DNA of 64,000 nucleotides from Chloroflexota bacterium (GTDB lineage Bacteria; Chloroflexota; JAJPGV01), in NCBI GenBank assembly GCA_021325635.1, contig JAJPGV010000016.1, positions 62,001 to 126,000 on the forward strand. Reading direction: 5' to 3'. Of this stretch, positions 33,928 to 41,216 are shown in pieces; position 1 is the first letter of the stretch, and every line of letters begins with the position of its first letter. The notes under the pieces were generated by a model. It made no database searches. It was not told the DNA's origin and worked only from the letters and a program-made list of their open reading frames with translations. The translations under genes were made by a program, and so were the position numbers.

Positions 33928-34467
33928 ATGACAACTGACGTCCTGCGTGAGGTAGAACAACTCCTGTATCGCGAGGCTCGACTGCTGGACGAGCAGCGGT
34001 TTCGAGAATGGCTCGACCTCTTCACCGATGACGTCCGCTACTGGCTGCCGGTGACCAGCACGCGGTATACGAGCGTCAGCAAGGCCATTACCAGGGCCGA
34101 GAATGCCTCGAGCGCCACGCTGGAGGCGACCGCCGACAGCGGCATCGCCATCTACGACGAGACCAAGGTGTCGTTGAGCAACCGCATCGCGCGACTCGAA
34201 ACAGGCCTGGCCTGGGCGGAAGATCCACCCTCCCGCACTTCCCGTATCGTCACCAATGTTGAGGTCGAGGAGCAGGCTGCCGACCGAGCAACGGCCTATT
34301 CCAAGTTCATCACACATCGCATGCGGCTGCACAACGACGAAGACTTCTACATTGGCCGACGGGAAGACGAAGTTCGTAAGGTCGACGGCCAATGGAGGAT
34401 CTGCAGCCGCAAGATCATGCTCGATCAGTCGCTGGTCACTGCCCGCAACCTGAGCATCCTGCTGTAG
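33928..34467 (+). CDS. Aromatic ring-hydroxylating dioxygenase, beta (small) subunit
   Basis: 179 residues, SnoaL/NTF2-like fold; the structural partner that completes the alpha3beta3 oxygenase. Typical pattern: EVEQLLYREARLLDEQRFREWLDLFTDDVRYWLP at the start, then SRIVTNVEVEE and RREDEVRKVDGQWRICSRKIMLDQS. The AAAGGGGAG ribosome site lies 10-13 bases before ATG 33928. Its presumed alpha partner is at 29805-31058 on the opposite strand, an unusual split, since these are normally adjacent. The next gene downstream is a solute-binding protein. Confidence 0.92.
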   Translation: MTTDVLREVEQLLYREARLLDEQRFREWLDLFTDDVRYWLPVTSTRYTSVSKAITRAENASSATLEATADSGIAIYDETKVSLSNRIARLETGLAWAEDPPSRTSRIVTNVEVEEQAADRATAYSKFITHRMRLHNDEDFYIGRREDEVRKVDGQWRICSRKIMLDQSLVTARNLSILL

Positions 34468-34586
34468 TGTCACGCTGGTTCCGGCGCTGGGGCAGCCCGC
34501 ACCACAAGAGCCTGAAATCTTCTCAGCTCATTTTGGTACAACATGCAGCGAGGCCGGCAGGGCGCCAGGCCACATGGAGGATGACA

Positions 34587-35777
34587 ATGGACAGCAGTCC
34601 ACGGCCGATCGGCCTTTCTCGTAAGGACTTTCTCAAGGCCGTCGCAGCAGTCAGCTTGGGTTCGGTGCTGGCCGCTTGCGGCGGCGCCGCCTCGGGCGGC
34701 TCCGTGGGGCCAAGCGGCTCAGGAGCCGGCAGCGCGCAGGCCGGACCCCAGGGCTGGGACGACATCGTCAAGGCCGCTCGAGCCGAAGGCTCCGTCAACG
34801 TCTACGGCGGACAGGGCGAAGAGAAGCGCCTGGCGCTCATCGATCCATTCCAGAAGGCGTATCCCGGCATCAAGATCAGCGGCACCTTTGCTCCAGGCAG
34901 GGACCTAACCGTCCGCATAGCGTCCGAGCGGCAGGCCGGCAAGAACATCGCCGACGTGCTCATGGGTCCTGGCGCCAGCGCCATCTTTCCCTTGAAGCCG
35001 ATTGGCGCGCTGGCCCCCCTCGCTCCGGCCCTGATGCTGCCCGAGGTCACCGATACGTCGCTGTGGCTCAACAATCACCTTGGCTGGTTGGACGCGTCAG
35101 AGCCCTACACCACGCTAGCCTTTGTGGCCAACGTGCAGTCCCAGGTCGCCTACAACACCAAGATGGTCGATCCCAAGGAGATCACCTCCTATAAAGACCT
35201 TCTCAACCCCAAGTGGAAAGGCAAGATCGTCTCTACGGACGTTCGCAAAGCCGGCGCAGGCGCCGTTGGCACACGGTTCATCTATAAGAACCCGGCGCTC
35301 GGTCCGGACTACCTGCAGCACCTCTTCGCGGATATGCAGCCCACGCTGAGCAACGACAATCGCCAGATGACCGACTGGATCGCCCAGGGGCGGTATCCCA
35401 TAGGCCTATTCCAGAATCCGCCCGACGTGCTGCGCACTATCGAGGAAGGGCTGCCGGTTGCCATGCTGCCGGGCGAGCTCAAGGAGGGCGGCACAGTTGG
35501 GCCCAGCGCCGGGACGGTAAGCATCGTCGACAAAGCGCCTCATCCGAACGCCGCCAAGGTCTTCGTGAACTGGCTGCTGTCCAAGGATGGCCAGCTCGCC
35601 TGGCAGAAATACGTCAAGGACAACTCCGCCCGCACGGACATCTCCAAGGATGGAGTCCCGAGCCTGTTCCTGCCCAGGCCCAACTTCACCTACACCAACG
35701 CGGCGACGGAAGACTACGCCAAGCTGTCGGACACGGTGATTCCCGAGCTGATCACGAAGGCCGTCGGCTCGAACTGA
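34587..35777 (+). CDS. ABC transporter solute-binding lipoprotein
   Basis: 396 residues. ATG 34587 is chosen because GGAGG lies six bases before it; ATG 34581 touches the GGAGG. Signal LSRKDFLKAVAAVSLGSVL with an RK (twin-arginine-like) pair and lipobox LAAC (Cys31). The linker is short. The mature domain is very close to the triplet at 16533-20236 (IVKAARAEGSVNVYGGQGE, LLNPKWKGKIVSTDVRKAG, YTNAATEDYAKLSDTVI), so it is a dispersed copy of that clade. It follows the dioxygenase beta gene and converges on the UbiD gene at 35802. Confidence 0.93.
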   Translation: MDSSPRPIGLSRKDFLKAVAAVSLGSVLAACGGAASGGSVGPSGSGAGSAQAGPQGWDDIVKAARAEGSVNVYGGQGEEKRLALIDPFQKAYPGIKISGTFAPGRDLTVRIASERQAGKNIADVLMGPGASAIFPLKPIGALAPLAPALMLPEVTDTSLWLNNHLGWLDASEPYTTLAFVANVQSQVAYNTKMVDPKEITSYKDLLNPKWKGKIVSTDVRKAGAGAVGTRFIYKNPALGPDYLQHLFADMQPTLSNDNRQMTDWIAQGRYPIGLFQNPPDVLRTIEEGLPVAMLPGELKEGGTVGPSAGTVSIVDKAPHPNAAKVFVNWLLSKDGQLAWQKYVKDNSARTDISKDGVPSLFLPRPNFTYTNAATEDYAKLSDTVIPELITKAVGSN

Positions 35778-35801
35778 GCGTCCCGCGCCGGACGCCTGGG
35801 T

Positions 35802-37238
35802 TCAGCCGCCGAACAGCGCTCCCCACCTGTCGCGCACCTTCTCCTTGAGCTCGGGGCTGGTGCCGACCACCTTGGGGAAGCGGTCACGCCAGTGGAATGG
35901 CCGGGTAGCGTCGATGATCATGCGCGAGTGCGTGTAGTCGCGTGTCTCGCGCTGCTCCGGCGTGAGGCGCGGATCGAGCGGCTGGCTCCAGCAATCCCGC
36001 ACGACGTCGGCCGAGCGCGCCGGGTCGCTGCGGGTCCAGATAGCCCATAGCACCTCGTCTTCATTGTGGACGTCGATGTCTTCATCCACCACCACGACGT
36101 AGCGGCAGAACTGCCCGGCCTGCCGGGTGTGCCCCGCCACCATAGCCGCCTGTTTAGCGTGCCCAGCGTAGCGCTGCTTGATGCTCACCACCAGCACGCC
36201 AAGGCACGAGCCCGGCAGATGCGCTACGGCCTTCACGTCCGGTACGCCGGCGGCCTCCAGGGCGTCGAGAATGACGGCCTGCCGGATGGTGTTCTGGACG
36301 TAGTAGTACTCTCCCGGCGGGCGCATGGGCGACGACCCGAGCACGATAGGCTGGTTGCGATGGTACAGGGCCTCCACTTGGATGTAGGTCTCGTCACGAA
36401 CAGCACTGGCGTAGTAGCCCGTGTATTCCCCAAACGGCCCTTCCGACAGCACCTTCCCGGGCTCCACGTACCCCTCGATGGCAATTTCTGCGTCGGCCGG
36501 GATCGGTAAGCCTGTGACCGGGCCCGAAATGACCTCGACCGGCTCCCCTCGGACGGCGCCCGCCCACTCGTACTCATTCAGCCCGAGCGGCAGCGGCAAC
36601 GAGGCGGCCACGAACAGCTGCGGGTGGGCGCCGAACACAGCCACCACCGGCATGCGCTCGCCACGCTCGTGGTACTTGTCGCGATGCAGACGGCCGTGCT
36701 GTCCGGGAGCAATGTACAGGCCGACCTTGTCGCGATCCTGGATCATCATGCGGTAGGTGCCCACGTTCACCTGGCCGCTGTCCGGGTCGCGGGTCACGAC
36801 CATGCTGGCGGTACCGAGGTAGCGGCCGCCATCCCCTTCGTGCCAGATCGCCGCCGGAAAGCGAGTCAGGTTGATGTCATCTCCATGAGCCACGTTTTCG
36901 AGCACGGGGCCCTCGGTCAGCGTGTGTGCGGGCAGCGGACGCAGCCCTTTGACGCGCCGGCGCCATTCCTGCTCGACCTGGGCGTAAGGTACCCCGAGCG
37001 GCATGTTCAGGACCATCGCCGACCGCTCGAGCGTGGCCAGCGAATTGGTAACCAGTCGCCAGCCGGGCTGGCAATCCTTGATGCGATCGAACAGCAGGCA
37101 CGGCCGTGATTCGGACTGCAGGCAGAACATCTCGGTAAGGGCGCCGATTTCCAGGTTCCAATCGGCGCCCTCGATGATCTTCAGCTGGCCCAGTTCGTCG
37201 ACCTGGCGCAGCCAGTCACGCAGGTCGGGCGAGCTCAT
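35802..37238 (-). CDS. UbiD-family decarboxylase, 480-residue subgroup, intact active site
   Basis: 478 residues. All Fdc1-type catalytic positions can be placed: N158 and R163 in NVGTYR, a His in GQHGRLHRDKY, the metal-type E235 in GEPVEV, and E266/E271 in EGPFGEYTGYY. It should therefore form prenylated-FMN adducts and (de)carboxylate an aromatic or alpha,beta-unsaturated acid. Start ATG overlaps the cupin stop by one base (TGATG), so it is the last member of the 14-kb minus-strand run. Closest in-window relatives are 57078, 63571 and the left-edge gene. Confidence 0.95.
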   Translation of the reverse strand: MSSPDLRDWLRQVDELGQLKIIEGADWNLEIGALTEMFCLQSESRPCLLFDRIKDCQPGWRLVTNSLATLERSAMVLNMPLGVPYAQVEQEWRRRVKGLRPLPAHTLTEGPVLENVAHGDDINLTRFPAAIWHEGDGGRYLGTASMVVTRDPDSGQVNVGTYRMMIQDRDKVGLYIAPGQHGRLHRDKYHERGERMPVVAVFGAHPQLFVAASLPLPLGLNEYEWAGAVRGEPVEVISGPVTGLPIPADAEIAIEGYVEPGKVLSEGPFGEYTGYYASAVRDETYIQVEALYHRNQPIVLGSSPMRPPGEYYYVQNTIRQAVILDALEAAGVPDVKAVAHLPGSCLGVLVVSIKQRYAGHAKQAAMVAGHTRQAGQFCRYVVVVDEDIDVHNEDEVLWAIWTRSDPARSADVVRDCWSQPLDPRLTPEQRETRDYTHSRMIIDATRPFHWRDRFPKVVGTSPELKEKVRDRWGALFGG

Positions 37239-38365
37239 CAGACAGTCGCTGCGGCAGGCAGCTCGGGCATCGAATACTCGACGCCTTCCGCAACCAGATC
37301 GGCACGGAATTGCCGGCGAATCTCCGGGTCCTCGTCTTCGTACTCGATCATGGAGCCACCCTTCTTGATGTCGAGCAGACTGCCCTTGCCGGACTGCATG
37401 TTCCAGAACTGCAGCCCGTAGTTGTGGCTGCCGTAACGGATGGCGAGGTTCCTCGCCGGCTCAGGGCCGGTGTTGAAGTGCTGATGGAACCAGCCGGTCG
37501 CCGGGCTGAAAACGCTGCCGGGGCGCCAGTCCACACGTACCACCTGGTCGCCATGTCCGCTGGCGTAAGGCTGCGTGCCCAGCTCGCGGGGCCACATCAG
37601 CGAGTAGCCCTTGGAACGGACGATCAGCAGGATGGCGCCTCCACCGTGGTAGTGGCCCTTGTGATAGCGGCCCATGGGCCATTCCGTCATGTGGCCAACG
37701 AGGACGTTGCCGGACATCTCGAAGTTCGTGGCGAACAACCCCGACGCCTTGGTTTCCGACTTGTCCAGGTTCGCTCCGGTGACGTCGGGGATGAAATTCG
37801 TCTCCCAGACCGACACTGATCCCCAGCTGGTCGTCTGCCGGCGGCGTTCGCCAACGTCGAAGTACTTGGCCCGTGCGTCGTAGCGGTCGGTGAACTGGTC
37901 CTTGGCGTTGAACACGAAGTCCATGTTGTGGAACACATCCACGATGAGCGGAGCCGTGGTAAAGCCGATATAGCGAACCGGCTCGCTGCCAGAGGTATTG
38001 ATGAGCCGGTGAGAGGTGTTCAGTGGCGGCGCGAAAAGACTTCCGGCCTGCCATTCGAAGAAGATCTTGGACCCCTCGTCGTCACCGTTCCACACTTCGG
38101 TGACGCCGCGGCCCGACAGCACGTAGACGATCTCTTCGTACAGGTGTCGCTCAGGGTGCAGCGCTCCGCCGGCCGGGATCTCGCCGACGTACATGCCGGT
38201 GAGGCCCTCCATGCCCTCCAGCTGGACGTAGGCCCCACGGCCTCCCGTCCGCTCCCAGGGTGCGAGATCGAGCCCCATGACGTCGGTGATGCCGTGCCCG
38301 CGGGTGATCGGCAAACGCTCGTCTTCACGGATCCAGCGTTCGTAGGTCGATTCAAGGTTGCCCAT
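37238..38365 (-). CDS. Double-cupin protein (family A)
   Basis: 375 residues. N-terminal YERWIREDERLPITRGHGI, then GGRGAYVQLEGMEGLTGMYV, first cupin LHPERHLYEEIVYVLSGRG and PPLNTSHRLINTSG, second cupin KGHYHGGGAILLIVRSKGY and TGWFHQHFNTGPEPARNLA. The tail GGSMIEYEDEDPEIRRQF is close to that of the 5900 and 28613 copies. Preceded by an M24 gene (29 bp) and overlapping a UbiD gene. The constant pairing with UbiD and M24 genes argues for a shared pathway step, such as oxidation or isomerisation of the decarboxylation product (inference). Confidence 0.87.
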   Translation of the reverse strand: MGNLESTYERWIREDERLPITRGHGITDVMGLDLAPWERTGGRGAYVQLEGMEGLTGMYVGEIPAGGALHPERHLYEEIVYVLSGRGVTEVWNGDDEGSKIFFEWQAGSLFAPPLNTSHRLINTSGSEPVRYIGFTTAPLIVDVFHNMDFVFNAKDQFTDRYDARAKYFDVGERRRQTTSWGSVSVWETNFIPDVTGANLDKSETKASGLFATNFEMSGNVLVGHMTEWPMGRYHKGHYHGGGAILLIVRSKGYSLMWPRELGTQPYASGHGDQVVRVDWRPGSVFSPATGWFHQHFNTGPEPARNLAIRYGSHNYGLQFWNMQSGKGSLLDIKKGGSMIEYEDEDPEIRRQFRADLVAEGVEYSMPELPAAATV

Positions 38366-38394
38366 TCAGCCTGTCTCCAAACCTCCGTGCTTGC

Positions 38395-39561
38395 CTAGCC
38401 GATGAACCGTTCGTCGAACGGCATGCTCGGAGCCAGGATCTCCGGCTTGGCCCCTTCCTTCACCACGATGTTCTCCTCCAGCTTGACCGCCAGCGGGCTG
38501 TTCTCCTCCCCGAAGTAGCACTCCACGGCCAGAACCGTGTTGGGCTGCAGCACGCCCTCCAGCATCTTCTTGCGCCGGTCCAGCTGCGGGTAGCCGGAGT
38601 AGTGCAGGCCCACGCCGTGGATGATGTTGTAGTTGTACAGGTGCTTCTGATACTTCTCCGGAACCTGGGGCACGGCCTGGTCCACTTCGGCGAAGGTCTT
38701 GCCACCGACCATGACGTCGATGGTCTGCATGAGGTAGTCGTAGGCACGGCGGTACAGGTCACGCTGCTCGCTGGTCGGCCGCTCGCCCACGAAGTAGGTC
38801 CTGGAAGCATCGCCCCGCAGGCCGCAGCCGCCGCGCCCATGCAGGTCGATGCCGACGAACTCATTGTCGTTGACCGCCCGCTGGGTGGGCCAGCGGCGCC
38901 AGGGATTCATATTCTCGCCGGCGCAGACGTTGAGCTGGGCGATGTCCTCGCCGCCGGCCTCGTACCAGGCCATGACCACCGTGGCCGCCAGCTCATTCTC
39001 GCTGACGCCGGGCTTCAACGCGTTCTTGAAAGCGGTCATGGTGTGGGCGTACTGCCGGCCGATGGTCCGGTAGATCTCGACCTCGTCGTCGGTCTTGACG
39101 GCGCGCGCCTGCTCGACTACGGGCAGGGCGTTGCCAATCTTCACGCCCGCGTTCTGCAGCGCGAACACTGAGGCGATGTCGAGCTGATCGACGCCCAGCA
39201 CCTCGCCACTGACGCCATGCTCGGCCATCAGGTCGAGGATGTGCTGGGCGAACTCGTTGACCTTGTTCTCGGAGTTGCGCGACCAGCTATCGGCAGGCGT
39301 GTACTTGGTCAGCCGCGAGTTGGGATACTTGAGCTTCACGTAGCCCAGGTCGCGAGGACGGATCAAGCCCACAGCCGGGCCCTCCACCGGCACGAAGACA
39401 GAGCCGCCCGGAACGTGCTGGTTGATGACGTAACGGGTGTTATGGCCGTCGTGCATGTACAGCGCCCCCAGGCCGCGCTGCTTCATCAGCTCCTGCAGCC
39501 GCGCCAGACGATCGCGAATGAGGCGATCGTTGTCCCAGGTCTCTTCAATCTTGATGGGCAT
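38395..39561 (-). CDS. M24-family metalloenzyme (creatinase/prolidase fold)
   Basis: 388 residues from ATG 39561 with GGAGG six bases upstream; the open frame to 39654 is not used. Ligands D239, D251 (GIDLHGRG, GDASRTY), H315 (NIIHGVG), E347 (VECYFGE) and E362/E363 are all present. It is much closer to the 10884 protein (shared NVCAGENMNPWRRWPTQRA and GIDLHGRG-CGLRGD) than to the 23965 one. It is 22 bp downstream of a UbiD gene and 29 bp upstream of a cupin. Peptidase activity is possible, but context favours hydrolysis of a small C-N bonded compound. Confidence 0.91.
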   Translation of the reverse strand: MPIKIEETWDNDRLIRDRLARLQELMKQRGLGALYMHDGHNTRYVINQHVPGGSVFVPVEGPAVGLIRPRDLGYVKLKYPNSRLTKYTPADSWSRNSENKVNEFAQHILDLMAEHGVSGEVLGVDQLDIASVFALQNAGVKIGNALPVVEQARAVKTDDEVEIYRTIGRQYAHTMTAFKNALKPGVSENELAATVVMAWYEAGGEDIAQLNVCAGENMNPWRRWPTQRAVNDNEFVGIDLHGRGGCGLRGDASRTYFVGERPTSEQRDLYRRAYDYLMQTIDVMVGGKTFAEVDQAVPQVPEKYQKHLYNYNIIHGVGLHYSGYPQLDRRKKMLEGVLQPNTVLAVECYFGEENSPLAVKLEENIVVKEGAKPEILAPSMPFDERFIG

Positions 39562-39583
39562 GCCGAACCTCCTAGTTAATCGT

Positions 39584-41206
39584 TCATTCGGATCGGGACG
39601 CGCTGCCGGCGACGTCCTCAACCTTGACCTGCATCTGCTCCGCCACCTTGCCAACGGCCTTGTAGTCGCCCTGCCTGATCAGGTCTGCCAGCCGCTGGTC
39701 CTCCTGGCTCCAGTAACCCAGCTCGTAGCCGTACCAGGGCGCCCGCAGCTTGGGCTCAGGGAGACCGGGCTGACGCTTCCAGATCTCCAGGGCCCGCTCC
39801 ATGTACTCCTTCTTGGGCAGGGCTACCGGCGGATAGGCGCCGCTCATGGTGGCGTCGATGAACACGCGATAGTAGTCGCGCAGACCGCTCTGGTCCATGC
39901 GCCCACGGGAAGAGCCGGTGGAACCGAACGATGGATCGAGTCCCGGATGCCGGCCCTTCATGACGACGATGTCGCTTTCGGGCCGCACGCGCCAGGTCAG
40001 CGCCCACACCAGCATCTCGAGGTCACGGGGGTTGATGTCGTAATCGACCGCGATGACGTACTTCACGCTGGGTGAGTAGCCGGCGGTCGCGTGCAGGACC
40101 TGCCACACGTTCCTGGAGCTGCCCTTGGCCAGCCGAATCACTCTGAAGGCGCCACCGGTCATCTCGGAGACGTACACCTCCTCGACCGGCAGCCGGCATT
40201 CGTAACGGAGGTGATGGTACATAAGCCCGGCGTTGGCCGACGACGATATCAGGTTGGAGTCGCTCGGCGGGAAGCCGACCAGCACTGGCGTGAACAGCGC
40301 CTTGTGCCGGTGGGTGATGGCCGTGACGCGCATGATCGGCCGCATATTGTTCTCGGCCTGCATGAAGCCGGGATATTCGCCGAAGACCATTCGCGGTTCG
40401 AGGGTCTTGGTCGAGAGATAGCCTTCAATCACCAGCTCGGCGTGGGCCGGCACCTCCAGCGGCACGGTCTTGCAGCGCACCATCTCCATCGGCTCGCCGG
40501 CCATCCCTCCAGCGACGCTCAGCTCGTCCACCTCGTACGGCATGTCGGCCGAGCCGACCAGGATCAGGTTCGGCGTGGCGCCAACGACGATCGCCACCGG
40601 CAGGTCTTCGCCACGCCGTCGAGCCGTCTCCCAGTGAAAGCGCATGGCATCCTGCCCGGGACCGATGCCCGCGCAGATGCGGGCGCGATCGCGAAAGAAG
40701 CCGTTGTAGGTGCCCACGTTGGTCAGCCCGGTTTCCGGATCGCGGGTAATCATCGGCACGCCGGTGCGGATGACCTGGCTGTAGCCCACCTCTTCCACGA
40801 TCGCCGGGATCGCATCCAGGCCGCAGCTGTCCAGCTCCTCCCCAATGTGGACCTCCTCGTGGACGGGACCGCTGCTCACGATGATCGGGGGAATAGGCCG
40901 TTCCAGGCCCTGGTGCCAGCGCTCCGGCATCTCCTCCACGCTGTTGCAGCCCATGCCCAGCGCGACGACCTCCTCGGTCAAGCCGTAGATCCCGGCCAGC
41001 ACCGACATGTCGAAACGCTCGCCATTGTGTCCGCGGACGTCCTCGAACAGCAGCACCTTGCGGTCGTCCGGCTGCACTCCTCGGAGCTGCACCCGCAGCA
41101 GCGGACCCAGCTCCGTGTCCTTGTCGACGGGCCCCGAGAAGCGGTGGACCTTGCCTCGCCGTTCGAGCTCCGCCAAGAATTCCCGTAGGTCGCGGTAGTA
41201 GCTCAT
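39584..41206 (-). CDS. UbiD-family protein, 540-residue subgroup with altered active site
   Basis: 540 residues from ATG 41206 (GGATGGAGG upstream); the frame runs back to 41770 inside the HyuB-like gene, but that part is not conserved. Closest to the 14824 protein (YYRDLREFLxxLExRGKV, EEVGYSQVIRTGVPMITRD). Catalytic Arg replaced by N168 (NVGTYN), Glu loop LEPRMVFGE (R272, E277), metal-type E241 (GEPMEM) retained. The conserved C-terminal half includes FTPVLVGFPPSDSN and LDPSFGSTGSSRGRMDQSG. It follows the HyuA/HyuB-like genes by ten bases, so expression is linked. Confidence 0.92.
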   Translation of the reverse strand: MSYYRDLREFLAELERRGKVHRFSGPVDKDTELGPLLRVQLRGVQPDDRKVLLFEDVRGHNGERFDMSVLAGIYGLTEEVVALGMGCNSVEEMPERWHQGLERPIPPIIVSSGPVHEEVHIGEELDSCGLDAIPAIVEEVGYSQVIRTGVPMITRDPETGLTNVGTYNGFFRDRARICAGIGPGQDAMRFHWETARRRGEDLPVAIVVGATPNLILVGSADMPYEVDELSVAGGMAGEPMEMVRCKTVPLEVPAHAELVIEGYLSTKTLEPRMVFGEYPGFMQAENNMRPIMRVTAITHRHKALFTPVLVGFPPSDSNLISSSANAGLMYHHLRYECRLPVEEVYVSEMTGGAFRVIRLAKGSSRNVWQVLHATAGYSPSVKYVIAVDYDINPRDLEMLVWALTWRVRPESDIVVMKGRHPGLDPSFGSTGSSRGRMDQSGLRDYYRVFIDATMSGAYPPVALPKKEYMERALEIWKRQPGLPEPKLRAPWYGYELGYWSQEDQRLADLIRQGDYKAVGKVAEQMQVKVEDVAGSASRSE

Positions 41207-41216
41207 GCCTCCATCC

